From: Mycteria americana
Lineage: Eukaryota > Chordata > Aves > Ciconiiformes > Ciconiidae
DNA length: 64,000 nt
NCBI RefSeq assembly: GCF_035582795.1
Contig: NC_134366.1
Location: 149,281,519 to 149,345,518, forward strand
Reading direction: 5' to 3'
Position 1 is the first letter of the stretch. Every line of letters starts with the position of its first letter. Shown piece by piece: positions 24,301-39,300 of this stretch. Below the pieces are notes generated by a model. The model saw nothing but the letters and a program-made list of their open reading frames with translations, searched no databases and was not told the origin of the DNA. Position numbers and translations under genes: made by a program.

Positions 24301-27300
24301 CTGAGGTATGTGTCTGACCATAAGTACAAAATAAAGACTGGAATGCTCAAAAGCAGCTTGAATTTTAAAAATACCTGTTGTTAGTGAAGGATAATGGTTA
24401 GAAACTGGGGCACCAGTGTGTCTTGCAACAACAGGGCATCCCTGTATTATCAACGCTGTTTCCAGCACAAACCCAAAACGTAGCCCCATACTAGCTACTA
24501 TGAAGAAAATTAACTCTATCCCAGCCAAAACCAGCACCATCTAGTTATGAAAAAGGCTGATGAACTGGCATTTATGATTTGTGAGGTGGTTTATGCGAAG
24601 CTGTCTTAGAAAATCTGAGTGAGAGAAGTGAACAGAAAGAAAAAAACAAAACAAAACCAAAAACCCAAGAAAAAACAACCAAAACAAGGAGATATTTTCA
24701 TCTAATATCACGCCAGTATTACATGACAGTAGGGGGAATTGGTTGTCTAGAGGTTTCGAGGGGCATAAAAGCTGCTTCTCAGTGCTTCAGCCATCTTGCC
24801 TGGGGTTTAAGTGACTGCACTGGGGGGCTGACCCCAGTTCTAGCCCTGGTGACTGCACAGATGTCCGCGATGACAGCCGGGGCTTCTTCTCTGCTCCTCC
24901 AGGAGAGCAGGAGGCCTTGTCTCCCTGTCCTCTTCGCCGGAGCTTCATCAAGGGGATGGCACTGCTAGCTAAGGGAAGGGAAGTATTCATCATTGTCGGT
25001 GGCTTATCTTTAAGTCACTCTGTGTTGGGGAGGGGTGTGAAGTGTAGTATCCTTAGACTCTAAGGATTACAGTTTCCGATGAGTCTTGTGTTTTCTCTCT
25101 CGTCTTCCTGCACAAATCCGCTTTGTTTTCCTTCCTTTGATCTTTCCTGAGGCTCCTCAGACCTGTCATATGTTTGGGAGACCGGAGCGTGAGCTGCACA
25201 TTGTAACCCCTGGTGACTGCAACGTTAAACATAAAAGGAAAAGAAGAACATTTCTTGTGGCAAGCAGAGAGCCTGGTCTCTGCTGTAGATCTCAGAAATA
25301 GCTGATGGTTCCCCCGTCTTCACACTGAAGTGCCGTGTTAACATGGGAGCACATCACGTCGGCGGTGTTCGTTGGGATGGCTGCTGCCTGCCGTCGTGTT
25401 TTGTGCAAGCTGCTGCCTGCGAAGCTTTTTGCCCTGCTGCCTCCGTACCTGCCCTGGCTGCAGGGGGCTCTGGAGCCTGAAGGCAACTTAAGCCTAAATA
25501 AATGAGTCCTTTTTTTTTTTTCTTTTTGCTTCTACCGAAACACACTGATCTTTTCATAGTCCTCAGTATATCTGATTACATTTAAAAAAAATTATTCTTG
25601 AAAATTGTAATTTATGAGGAAAATTGCAAATTTGTAGCACAAGCATTTATAGGACTTCTAGGACAAGTTATATTTATATGTGTATATATATATTTTTTCT
25701 ATCTCAAATATAATTTTGTATGATATTTGAGGTAAAAGTTTATTAACTTATTCAGTGCGTCAGGTGTTTTCTGGAAATTACATTCTTTTTAGTTTGAGGA
25801 AATACATGCCATTCGAAACTAATTTTGTGTTTCAGTCCTGAAGGTGACAAGGGTTTCTTAGCCGTGATAGTAACCATTTCTCAGGTGTGGATTTCCTGGT
25901 GAGGGTTCAATAGCGAGCCAAAGCTCCTGTTGTCTTGCCCTGCCGCTGAGGGGTAACAGTGTGGCCTGACAGCACAATGAGGGGCTGTGTAGGCATCCCG
26001 CCTTGATGTCCTATTTCAAGCTGGGTACTTCAGAAACATCTTCGCATACCATGCTGTCGCTTTTACATTCAAATGATTCATTTTGCCAGAGGGGATATAA
26101 GCAAAAGATAAACTACCATTTTTAATGCACATTTTTTACTTCTCAGCTTCCCAAATTAGCCCTGTTAAACCCACATCAGTCAGTGCAGCTCTAATCCTCA
26201 TCTTGGGAAAAGAAAATGACTTCTATCACGTTTCTTCCTTCCATTAAGGGAGGAAAATAAATGATTAAAGGAACACGGAATTGATACAAGCTTGCAAGAA
26301 TAGCCACTTGCAGTTTAAAATCCTTTTCCAGTTCTTTCTTTGCTTTCCTGCTCTTGTCCAAGCATGGTGCAGGTATATCTGCTCTGATCTGCTGAAGTGT
26401 GTTTAGCCCTCAAAGACAAAAGTTAGCAGCTCTTCATTGCGTGGATGGCCATGTGGTGAGTTCCCCCATCCTTGCGCTTGCTACATCCTAATCCTTTTAC
26501 TTAGGTTCCTCTTGGCTGGTGGTTGGTTGACATCCCTTTCATGCCATCCCTGACATGCCTTTCTTACATGTAAACAAGGGGTAGAGCTGAAGCCTTGGGG
26601 TTATACTGGTACCTCAAGCAAAACCAACCCCTTAATATTCTCTTCTAGACTGATCATACCATGACTCTTTTTCAAATGCGTGGTGCAGAGGCCAGGTGTT
26701 TTATCCTGTTGATAGTCTTGTTTCACAGGCTGTAGAGCCTGGTTTCCTGATTATTTCCTTCCTTTCAGTGGATGATTCATATTGACAAAATAGGTGAGCC
26801 GTAACATCACTGGGTGATGTTGCATTTTGATTTAATAGGCTGCTGCGGTTGTGTCAGTGGAACAAAATAAAATACTATTGATTTCAGAGCCTTGATCTGT
26901 TAATGCCTTTGCAGTTATGACAGTTGAAAAACCAATGCATTGCTGGAAAAAAACCCCGTATTTTATCAAGACTGTTTTTGTTTCACTGACTTGTTTCAAG
27001 TCAATGCAATAATTTTCCATAGTATTTGATTGCCATGTGTCTGTAACACCTTAAAATCCTTGAGTTTCTCACGCCTGGTGTCCGTGCAAAGAGGAGACAG
27101 CTACCAGAACAGAAATGTTTGTACTCCTGAGTAGCGAAGGCTCAAAGTGCTGCTTCTGAACAGCTTTTTCTGAATGACAGGGCAGGATAGTGCTGTTTGA
27201 CTGGCCTCCGGTTAGTCTCCAGTGCACGTTCAACACTGCTTTTTTTAGAGTTTAGGACTTGCTCCAACTTAGACCTGACCCTTATAACAACCTTTTCTTC

Positions 27301-30300
27301 ATAGAGCCATAGAATCATTTAGGTTGGAAAAGACCCTTAAGATCATCAAGTCCAACCATTAACCTAACACTGCCAAGTCCACCACTAAACCATGTCCCTA
27401 AGCACCACATCTACACGTCTTTTAAATACCTCCAGGAATGGTGACTCCACCACTACCCTGGGCAGCCTGTTCCAATTCTTGACAACCCTTTCCATGAAGA
27501 CATTTTTCCTAATACCCAATCTAAGCCTCCCCTGGTGCAACCTGAGGCCGTTTCCTCTCATCTTGTCACTTGTTATTTGGGAAAAGAGACCGACAGCCAC
27601 CTCACTACTCCCGTTCACTCCCTGTCAGAATTAGAGCTCTGGTATCTGTACACAGAAAACCCGGGCTGTTTTGTCAGCGTGCTTGCAGGTTGCTTCAGTT
27701 CACGTTTTATTTACTTGCACAGAGAGAACAGCTCTGCTCCTTCAAGCCTTAAAAGCAGAAATAAATGCTGAGGGGCTGAAGGAGTGAGCCAGGTCTCAGC
27801 TGCAGAAAGACATTCCACCTGATATCTGAAGTTTATTACCACCTCCTGCTGTACCACGGCCCTGCAGCTTTGGCCTCATCCTGTGTTTTTCCTTTCATGT
27901 GGCTGTTTCTAGAGTGGCGTTCACTCCTTCCCTCACTTCTTACCTTTAAGCGAACAGCAAAGACAAACATAAGGTCCAAAGAATGTTTATGTGAGAAATT
28001 CCCTCAGGCTGCTGGGGAACGAGTGACACGTGAACATGTAAGCTTCAGAAATCAATGAGATGCAAAAGCTGAAGGGCAGGGGGATTAAAGCGTGATGGAA
28101 AGGATTTAACAGTCTTGCTGGTACCGTGCCCCTGCCTAGAGGCAGGCTTTGCTATAACAAAGTGATGGCTGGCAGATATTTGTCTAGTCAGGTCTTAAAG
28201 ATCTCCTTGATGGATGATCTCTCACCTCTCCAGCCACTATCAAGTGCTCCATTATCCTTATAATTCAAAAATTGCTGGGAGATTCCCCTTCCCCTCCCCG
28301 CCTCCCAACATCTAATGCAAATCTTTTCCTTGGGAATGAGAGTTTGTTACTTTTTGTTTCGTGGGGCAGGGAACAGCTGGCTGATTTCATACATCAGTCC
28401 TTCGGCATCTTATAGCACTGTTAGCGTGTCCCTTGCAGTCTCCTGAAAATCTCCAGGTCTTTCCACCTGTCTTGACAGGCCATGGTTTCTGGTTGTGTTC
28501 TTTGCTCTTCTCTGGACGCTCACCAGCTGGTCCACATCTTTCTTGAAATCCAGTCCCCAGAACTTTAGTCCGCTGGAACAGGTTACCCAGGGAGGTTGTG
28601 GAGTCTCCCTCCTTGGAGATATTCAAAAGCCATGTGGACACGGTCCTGAGCAACCAGCTCTAGGTAGGCCTGCTCGAGCAGGGCGGTTGGACCAGATGAC
28701 CTCCAGAGGTCCCTGCCAGCCTCAGCTGTTCTGTGATTCTGTGATCTGAGGCTTCACTGGTGTCACAATTCTACCATGGTTCAGTGAGGTCTGAATATGA
28801 GCCAGCAGTGTGCCCAGGTGGCCAAGAAGGCCAATGGCATCCTGGCTTGCATCAGAAATAGCATGGCCAGCAGGACTAGGGAAGTGATCGTGCCCCTGTA
28901 CTCGGCACTGGTGAGGCCGCACCTCGAATCCTGTGTTCAGTTTTGGGCCCCCCACTACAAGAGAGACATTGAGGTGCTGGAGCGTGTGCAGAGAAGGGCA
29001 ACGAAGCTGGTGAAGGGTCTGGAGCAGAAGTCTTCTGAGGAGCGGCTGAGGGAACTGGGGTTGTTTAGCCTGGAGAAAAGGAGGCTGAGGGGAGACCTTC
29101 TTGCTCTCTACAACTGCCTGAAAGGAGGTTGTAGCGAGGTGGGGGTTGGTCTCTTCCCCCAAGTAACAAGCCATAGGACAAGAGGAAATGGCCTCAAGTT
29201 GCGCCAGGGGAGGTTTAGACTGGATACTAGGAAAAATTTCTTCACGAAAAGGGTTGTCAAGCATTGGAACAGGCTGCCCAGGGCAGTGGTGAAGTCACCG
29301 TCCCTGGAGGTATTTAAAAGACGTGTAGATGTGGTGCTCAGGGACATGGTGTAGTTGTGGACTTGGCAGTGCTAGGTTAATGGTTGGACTTCATGATCTT
29401 AAAGGTCTTTTCCAACCTAAACGATTCTATGATTCTACGAGTCTATTTAAATAAACATTTCAGAGAGGGGGGAGGTGAAGTTTTCGTAAAAGTCCAGAAA
29501 ATTATCATTAATGTGAACAACACGAATATTTCCCTGACATGATGTCCTGAAGTCCGTGAAATGTATTCCCTTGTCTGTCTTTTTTAAAGCATAAAGCTCT
29601 GGTTTAGGGCTGACCTTTTGACATGGTGGTGGTTTTTACAATTCTTACAGCAGGATTAGGTCTTCGTTATTGATTGATATTTAACACTTGGATCACCTAC
29701 ATGGGACAATATTAAGGAATAAACTGTATAATTATAATTGTTTGAAATCATTCTCTAGGTTTCACTGAATGGGAAAAATGCTCAACTAGATATTCATCTC
29801 CGCAGAAATTAGAACTGCCTGCATTAGACCAACGAATGAACAAGAATATTTTTTAATGCTGCATGCCTACAAGTTTTCATTCTGTTACTTGGTCCTAGCA
29901 AAATGACACTGTCTGTAGCTGGGTTAACGAAGATGTGTGTTTCTCAGCCCTCCCTCTTGGCTATGGATAAAATACTGACTGCTACAGCTGCTCTTGTGAG
30001 CTGCTAGCTCGTGCTGAGGGTTGTGCCTTGTGTTACACCAAGCAATACAGAGAAAAAAATTCTCAGAGGAGTGTGTTTAAAAAATGTTCCCATGTATGCA
30101 ATGTTGGTATATTAGAAAACCAGAAACCTTGTAATCTAAGAATTTCCTCTAGTTAAAGAAACCATGTCTTAAATTATTTTAAATACTTTAAAAAACCCAC
30201 AAAACTTCAATGAAGTCTTTTCCCTCCTGGGAAGGATTACCTCTGGTAAATTTGTCCAGCACATATTTTTACTGTGGGGTAAGGCTGCTCGTAAATACAA

Positions 30301-33300
30301 GTCTTGCATGTCAGCAGATGTCTCTAACTGTGGGTAGTCTTTTATTTAGTATTGGATCCCTGAGGTCTACAGTTAAAATTTGTTCTAGGAATTTCTAGCT
30401 TACTTCTTGAATTTGGTGCTGGTTTTGTCCATGTGCTGCTGTCCTCTTCCATGCTATGTGAACTGTGGCCTTCCTGAAGGCAGAGATCAAGGGTTTCCTA
30501 CGTACACCTGGGTGGGTGTTTCTTTTGATAGTGGTGTAGCCCTTAACAGACGTGCAGCCTCAGTGCCGTTTGTTCAAGTACGCAATCATATTTTATCAGG
30601 CAGACAACGTGCGTTTCTCATACGTACTTTTCTACTTCCCCCCCTTTCTACATTTAGTTTCTTCTTTTTTTTATTTGAACTTATTTTATGTATTCAATAA
30701 TATATTCATTTTGATTTGAAGTCAAATCTCAAGGCCACCTCTGGAACACAAATGTGCTTAGGAAAACTTCTTCAAGAAGCTCATGTGTACCTTTAGCATC
30801 TGTTAGCAAGTTGCTGTGAGTTCAAAATGTTTGAATTTAGGTCTCCCAAGAGGTAAAAATACTGTGATTAAATCTCTATGGGTTCTTTGCAGTAGAAGGT
30901 TCTTTCTCTTTCTTCTCTATGGACAGCCCTTCTGCACGTCAGGGGTTCACCCCTTTTCTTGGGCTGACACTAGCGGTGGCACAGCCACCTCAGGAGCAGA
31001 TCTGGGGTGATCCCAGGAGATGTCCCACTGACAGTCAACCCTGCTACCTGAACGCCCTCCGACCGTGCAACTGCTCAGAGATCAGAGGGGATCTAGGCCA
31101 GACATTCAGTGGTGTGGGTCCTTCTAGGCTGCTCCCAAGTCTGACAGTCCAAGGTTGGGCAGATGCAATCATCTGCGCCTGTTGTTTTAGGTATCAGAGT
31201 TCACTTCCTAGCCACAAAACGATACAGGCGCAGGCAATGTACGTTCCATTTTTCTCCAGGGATTCAGGTAGAGGTGTTTGCTCCCAACCCCAGATCCTCC
31301 ATGCCCAGTAGAGAGCAGTTTGTGCTGTGCTTCCCCTGCCAGTACACAGGGCTTGCTCCCTCCCTGCAGCTGCTGGCTACCTGCCCCTTCGCTTGCCTCT
31401 CCCTGCAGAAGCAAAGCCCAAGGCTTTGCCTTGGGGAGGTTCCATTTCAAAGCTGGTGTTGCACTCACCTAAGATGCAACCAGATGGGATGCTGGGGGCA
31501 GAAGGGGAAGGCACGTCTGCCTTTCCTTGAATATCCAGTGGTTTGAGAAAACTAAATGAATTAGTGTTGGAGCAGGAAGAATTTTAGGGAGTTTTGATTG
31601 CTTACCACTTCCACTGATTTTTAAGAGAAATATTTTAATAAGCCCTAAACCTGGTTTGGTAAAACTGGCAACATTTATGCTGAATTTGTTGAAAATAAAA
31701 AGGCCACATTTCCCCCAAGTCTGGGTAAGTACGCACTTAAAACTGTGCCATGGCAAGTGGTGTAACTGACATAGTATTTAATATGCATATCTAACTGATT
31801 AAAAGCTATTATTGAAAGTATTTTTAATTAGTTGCTAACTGCACTTAAGGCACATTGGGCTGCCAAAGTCCGTATCTGTACTGAATTTTTTGTGCATGCG
31901 ATAGGATGAACATGATGGGCAATTCAGTTTGTTTACAGATACTAATGGATAAGATCTGAAACATTCCTGACTGAAGTTTGTGAACAAGCTGTCTAGAAAT
32001 CCATGCATCTTTTGCAGATAACGACTGGTACCTCTGCCACGTGACACTCCTTGCCCCAGAAGAGGAACTTCTGTCCTGGGGCATGTACCCCTACCCCTAC
32101 CTGGCACGTGTCGATCCAGACGCCCGAAAAGGCACTCTCATCTACCAGCTCGTTGCGTATTACAGTAACAATGAAAACACCAGTGCTGGAATAACTTACA
32201 CGCTCATTGCAGGTAGGTCTATTCTGAAAAAAAAAGGGTAAAATTCTGTTAAGTTGCAGATTTTTTGTAACAATTTCCCATTTTATCATTTCATTGATAG
32301 ATTTTTCCCTTGGGAAATCCTTAAAGATACAGCAGGTACAGCAAGTAGAAGCTGGAAGTGCTTTAAGTACAACAGTTAGGAGGATGGGAATCTTTCTTGC
32401 TGCCACTTTCTTTGCTTTACTTCTATTTTGAAATCGGTTACAGCCTTACCGTTAGCCTAAGGCTCCATTTCTCGCCTGTTCTCATCTCCTTTACACTGCA
32501 CCAGCCAACAGAGCATGGTGTGATTGAAAGATAAGGTGCACAACTGGAGAGGAGAAAAGAAGTGCATGCAAGGACATAGGCAGATGATTTGAGGATAGCT
32601 TACCTTAAAATAGTGAAGATGCAAATGTTCTTGCTGTGGGGCATTTTTCAGACCAGCTTTGTGCATATATTGATAGGTGGTGAAGAACGATTCCGAGTAG
32701 ATAAGGATACTGGCATTATCATGACGACTGGCTTGCCTTTGACGTGGAACAAGGAGTACATGGTTACTGTGGAAGCCACCGATGAGTACGGCAACAAAAG
32801 CCCCTATGCCTCCATTTCCATCCTGGTGGGCTCCCGACCTCCGCAGTTCACTAACATGTCCTACAGTGTGTTTGTCCCTGAAAATACTCCAGCAGGAGAA
32901 AAGTGAGTTGTACTTTGTTAGGTGAGCTCTCTCCCTGCAGCCTGAGAGGAACTTCACAGAGCACAATAAAGTGAACTTTTTGTGTTGTTGCTTCTCAGGG
33001 CTATGCGTATGTGTTTGCCTATTACACTTTAAAAATAGCGTTGTGTTTTCTAAGAGAAATGATGCCTTTTCTGGTGTTTGAGAGTCTCCAGTGTAGCACA
33101 TGGTGTAGTCTGGGATGCTGGAATTCTGCTGAAATTATTATTTTAATGCCTTTGGGGTCTTCTTGCATTGCATTGTGAATTAAAACAGCCAAACTCCTGG
33201 CTATGTATCTCCTGGAGCACTTCAGATATAAATGAGTGCTTGAAAAATATTGTCTTTTAATTAACCAGAATTTGAGTTGTTTGTATCCCATTTGACTTGT

Positions 33301-36300
33301 ATTTAAATTTTTAGAAAGGCAAGTCATTGCCAGACTCTTGAGATAACAACGCCTGTGTGAAGCACAGACAGATACAGCTAAGTCTCCAAGGGGCTGCCGT
33401 TGAGTAGCTAAGCCAAGCCACAGTGGGGAGATGCTGCCGAGCTGGCTCTGGTTTTATTGTCACTGTTCAGCAGCTTCAGAGCAGCACAGGCTTTTAAGGC
33501 AGCAAGTAGCAGGTGGAGCAGTGCCATAGGGCCTTTAAGTAGTAGGAAACTTCAAAATAAGCTGATGAAGTAGGAAAAACTAGTGGAGATGTGCCACTTA
33601 CTCCTTAAAAGAGACTAAATGAGGAGGAGGAGGGAAATTTGTGTCCTTCTCTGGAGCTTTCACCAAGATGGGCTTAAAGTATATTGTCACGCTCGCCGGA
33701 GACTGCTGAGAGAGATGGAGCTTCAAAGCATAAGTCACGGCAGGGAGGCAGACATTCATTTCATGTCCTGCCAAGGCGGACAGCAGGGTCTGGAAAGGCC
33801 CTGTGCTTCGTGGGTTTCCCATCCATCTCTGAACCAGTTCCTTTTCTGAATATGCAGCTTCAAAGAAAGTCAAAAGTATAGTAGCTCAGTTATCTCTGTA
33901 ACTGAAGCTAAACCAGTAACTGCTGTCAAGTATTTGGAAGGGTACAAAAGGGAAGAAAAAGATGTTTTCATGTTAGTAGGGGGTTGAAATGGGTTGTTAT
34001 CCCAGCCCTTCTACGTCAGGGGATCAGTGTGGTGAGAGAAGGGAGGGTAGGTGGGCTCCCTGTAGCACGGGGATTTCCAGTCTGAATACAAAGCTGAGCC
34101 CAGCATTGACAGAGTGAACACTTCACCTTTCGTCATCCTCATCTTCCTCTTCTAGGTGCTCAGGAGACAGCTTTTGTTGTCGTTGTTTTGAAGCAAAGGG
34201 TTATTCTCTCATTCTTTACAGAGTAGCAGTTGTTGAGGCTGTTTCTTTCCAGAGCCAGCCTCTTTCGTACACTCTGCTGACGAACCCCAGCGGGCTCTTC
34301 AGGGTGAGGCAGGAGAGCGGGGAGCTCAGCCTGACCCACCCTGTGGACTACGAGAGTGAGCACCACCTCTATCACCTCTTACTGAAAGCCACGGAAGTTG
34401 AGAGCACTCTTAGCAGCGTGACTGAGGTACGTGGATCACTTCGCTTCCTACCCACTGTCTCTGCAATCTTCGTTACCTTGTTAGCGGGACCAGTTACAGA
34501 CAGGGATAGCCCAGTTACAGACAGGGATAGCCTAGAAAACTCATGAAGGTGCTTGGGAGGGAGGAGGCCTTATGGTGCAGGCAGAAGGCTGGGCTCTGAT
34601 CTGGGCTCAGATCTAGGCTCTGTGAAATACCTCTTGTTATTTCTCTTTGGCTTTGCCTCCCTTCTGCTTGGAAGTGGAGGAAGGAATACTCCTATGTGTT
34701 ACAGGAGTGGTGTGAGAAAAACTTTAGTATCAGGGACATAAGGATGGGACAGCAGCAAAAGCAATGACTGCCCAGGCAGTGTCCAGAATGAGGTGCCCAT
34801 TTTCCTAAGTGTAGAAACTAAAATCTCCTCTCAGCCTGTCTTTTTGTCTCAGGTCATGGTCCATATCACCGACGAAAATGACTGTTCTCCCGAGTTCCAG
34901 CACTCCATTTACAGCAGAGACAACATTCCCGAAACCATTCCTGTTGGCACGTCTCTACTGCAAGGTGAGGACCATCCTGGTACCTTTTGTTTCAGCCTTG
35001 CCACGAGCCTGCTAATTTGTGTTACATGTTCATGTTCATACCGTGAGGAAGCGCTGTCTCTTCCACAGCAAGCACTGCCTTTATAAGGTGTGGATGATAG
35101 CCTTCCTGGAGAGCTGTAGGTGGCTTTAGGTATCCTGGAAATAGAGTTGTGTCTTCAGGTGAGGGTCACTGTGCTGTGTCACACAACCGTGCCCAAGGAG
35201 GGATCCTGTGGTACCCCAAGAGCAGTTAAGGCAGGCAGTGACTTAGTGGATTGCCATAGCTCGTTTCCTTTAAATCTTGTGGCTGTCTTTTAACTCAGCT
35301 TGGTCATCGTTTTGTGTCCTGGAAGCAGCTGCAACTAGTTTTTCTCTTCTTAATGTGTTAAGAAAAAAAAAAGAGTTTTTTAAATGGGCTGCTAGTTTTA
35401 TCAAATAAGTATTAATGCCGTATAACTGACTTCCAAAGTGTTAAAGGAGAAACCTTTGGAAAGCCTGTGAACTTTTATATTTACGGTTGTGGCTTACCAG
35501 TCATCATTCCAAGTTTGTTGTGTTTAGCATGGCCACATATCACTTGCACATAAACCCTGAGCGCACAGACAACATTTTTAGAGACTAGGATAGTATCCTG
35601 TTGAAAGATTAGAGCTGTTGGAAATCATTTCAAGCCCCGAGTTCCAACCAAAACTTCAAGGTCACTCTTGAAATACTGTGGTTGCACAAATAAGGAGTGA
35701 ACATGGATGATGCTGCACCTCTTGTCTCAGTCTTCGGAGTCCAACAGACAAGGAACAAAAGTCCATTCTCCAACCTGTTTTACTGGTGTCAGTTAAATGC
35801 CTTCAAAGATGTCTCGAGATCTGATGTAGTCTGTCGTGATGTGATACACGCCACAGATTCTGCCTAAAACTGGGAGAACACTTACAGTCTCACTGTCAGT
35901 ATTCAAACTGAAAGTAGGGGCAGATATGGGGGTAGTAACAGGAACACAGGCTGAGACCTCAGGGGGTTTATGAACCGTGTGAGAAGTGGGTAAGTGCCAA
36001 GGCAAGACCTAGCAAAAATTTACATGTCTAAGATGTGTCTTTTGAAGGCAACAATGTGAATTTCCTGAATTTGAAACTGAACACATGCAGGTTGCAGTGA
36101 TGATAAGAAGCTTAGCTTCCCTTGCATAGCCACATGCTGATAAGAGGGCTGCAGGGACTGCTTTCTCTAAACACTTACCAAGAGAGTTCAGAGCTTGCTG
36201 TAGCTCATTTTTTGGTTTAATGGCTCTTGGGAAGAATTAAGTTGATCAGAATGATCAATGCCTAAAATTCCTAAGCATGTGATTTTCCTTAAAGAGATGT

Positions 36301-39300
36301 ATGCTCTTCTCTCCAGGAGACTTGTAAAGCTGATCAAAAGTCACGCAGTTTTGGGGAAAAGACGTATGGCCCATGTCCAAAGCAAGCACAACGGCAGAAT
36401 GGCAAAGTTGTGCAATTGCATGCCGTTTGGTTGTCTTGCCATACGGGGTACATTTCAAGAGAAAGAGCCTTCTTAGAAAAGAAAATGCAATGTGGAAGCA
36501 TAGAGACAGTCAGTGAAAACAGGTGGGTGGACGCTCACTTGGTGTTGAAGGGCTGAGCAGCGTTGGTAGTGGCTGCAAGGAAGCCGTATGTGCAGTCTGT
36601 ACCCTGTGCTGGATCAGTGCTGTGCCACTAACTCTGACTGCCAAAGCAAGTATCATCTCAGGGGAAAGAAAAAAAAAGCAGCTCTTACCCTGGCTATAGT
36701 TCCCTGAAGGGTGGGATGTTGCAACCTCAGAACGTACCACAAACAAAAATAAATGCAAACTCAAGACAGCCTTTGCCGTTCTGTGGCTGACTGCGTTGCT
36801 GTCGATGGCAGTGAAAAAGATGTTGTGATATATGCCATTTGTTAAAACTGTGGATGATGTAAATGTAGGTTTTAGTCGTCAACCATTTTCATTTTAACAC
36901 ACTCAAAGTCTGGCTTGTATCATGTTTGTAGTGCTGATGCTACACTAGCTGAGCCAGTCTGTCTACTTAGTCATTATGGGCAGATTTATGCTCACTGCGT
37001 GTGCTTTAAGATGTCTGGATGCAAACAAGCTATGATCTGAAACACATGGAGGGATGCTCTCAGCAGGGGTTAGCGTACCAGCTGCGTACTGTGCCAGCAG
37101 AGCAAGGCTTAGAGTTGTAGCTGGCAACTTTGTGCTAACATACTAGGCTTTGAGCTGGAGTTAGCTTGCACTAAGCTAGCTTAGAGCATGGGTAGAGCTA
37201 GCACTGACCTATTTGTGGTGGCTATATGATCCTTGAAATACCTTTGCAATGCAGATCAGTTTGCAGGATGGGATGAAATGGAAGGGGAATATAATTCCCA
37301 GTTGCTATTGGGAAGTAAGGCATGTCTTTGTCAAATACAAGTAAGTGTCATGTTCCCTATTTGCCAGAAACATCTGGGGGAAAAAAGTGTGATTGTTAAG
37401 CACATAAAATGTATTTTTGTGAATGGTTACAATATCTTGGTAATGACTCTGGAGATTAAATCAGAACTTTTCAAGTCAAATATGTTTTCACTTTCTGCAT
37501 ATCTTTCAAAAACAATATTTGACCACTAATTTAAGTTTTAAGTCACTTTAATTTCAATCTTTCTTGAGTTTTTAATATATTTAGGTTGTCAGTACAGCAA
37601 GAGAGTGATTAACTCTGAAGCCCTTGCTTTTGTAGTGTGTAACACACCCAAACATTTATTCACACTAGGATTTTGAGAGATGTTAAACAAAATGTTACAA
37701 CCACCCTAAATGTCCTTTTAAACCGAGATGAGTAACTTTCCACAGGCAGAGGTAGTTGAGTTTTTTGCAACTAAGGAGCACAGCATTTCAGTGCACTTTT
37801 TGAAATCTTTCTCTTCCCCTTTGAGGAGAATTAACCCCTTTGAGTTAATATGCTGATAGTGATGGGTCCTTGTTTTTTCATCTCATTTTTGGATGATGCT
37901 GTAGCTGTCTGCCAGGGTGTCCATGCACTGCCATCACTGTTCCACTTCCAAAAGGTTGTGTGCTACCTCAATGGCTGCGCCTGTATCCTCCTAGTAGAAC
38001 AAGGAGTTTGTTTAATACCAGCGTGGGTATGAGAGCAAGCCTCATTGTTTGGCTAGAAAAATGGCAGGGTAATTAAAGAGCTGAGCTCCTGCTCTTAAAA
38101 ATCACTCTTGATACTATGTTGTGAGCTCTAGCTCTTTGTTCTGCTGATCTGCTGCTTGTGAGCAGATGGGACACCCAAGGTACTGAATAAACACTTGCTG
38201 GGGAGGAATGTTTAATCACTTTTTGTACCTTGAAGCACCAGGTAATTAAAAAGTACTTTAGCTGTAACGTAGCTGGGAGCTAATTAAATTTGAACGGCTT
38301 CCCTGGAGAGAGTGAGGACAAGGTTTATGACTGATAATGTTCTACCAACATGCATATTGATTGTGCGGTAATTACCAGTGTTGACTGCTATTTGTACAGA
38401 GCATGTTGCATAGTATTGGGATCACCGCGCTCTTGCAAGCCCGCCTTGCTGTGATCACTCAGGCTGGGTTGGAAGAAGGGAAGAGTTGTTTTGCTTTTTT
38501 TACTCCCAGCCTCCTGCTGAGTTCCCAGACTCTTACCACAAAAATAAGGCTTTTATGGATAAAACAGATTTAGGTGACGTCTGTTCTCAAAAAAAAAAAA
38601 GGTATCTGAAGTTGACTTGGTAGGAAATAGCATAACCAAACCTCTTCTGCAGCATGACCGTTCTGTTAAATGTGTTCTCTAATAGTGCTTGCAACAGACT
38701 GTGACTCTGGCTCCAACTCTGAGATCACTTACTTCATCCAGAGCACTGATTTTTCCATCACGCGTCACGGGGTCATCAATTCTAACCAGAGGCTGAACTT
38801 TGAGCGAGCAAACCATATGTATGAGTTTGTGGTGATAGCTGTCGATAAAGGACATCCCCCTCGGACAGGGACGGCATCTGTGCGGATTCGAATGGCCAAC
38901 GTGAATGATGAGGCTCCTGTCTTCTCCCAGCCCGTGTAAGCCACCTTGAACACCTGCCTTGGTTTTCACAGATGCTGTTCACATGTGTAACCTTAATAAC
39001 ACTTGGCTAAATGGTAGCTGCTTGTTTTGTGCAACTATAAGTACCAGTGAAATCGAGGGGTAATTTGTCTGAAGAAAGGCTTTAGAAGTTGGCCTTTCAT
39101 TTCCAGATCGTATCAAAAAAATACACCAGTTGTGATACCAGCATATTGACTTTATATTTATAGAGAGAGTACAGAATTAATAAAAGACCTAACTCTACAG
39201 GGAATGACTTTGACTGTGTTGACTTCTACGTCTTAAAGTGATTGTCCATGTATAAATACATGACAGATAAAGATGGTAGTTAACAAACATTAAAACTTAA

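Noticed and set aside
28722..29347. Minus-strand open frames of 180 and 79 codons
   Set aside because: Antisense shadows of the plus-strand CR1 ORF2.
30919..31546. Overlapping plus-strand open frames of about 130 codons in late intron 1
   Set aside because: Several frames are open together in a GC-richer stretch, with no exon signals or recognisable product.
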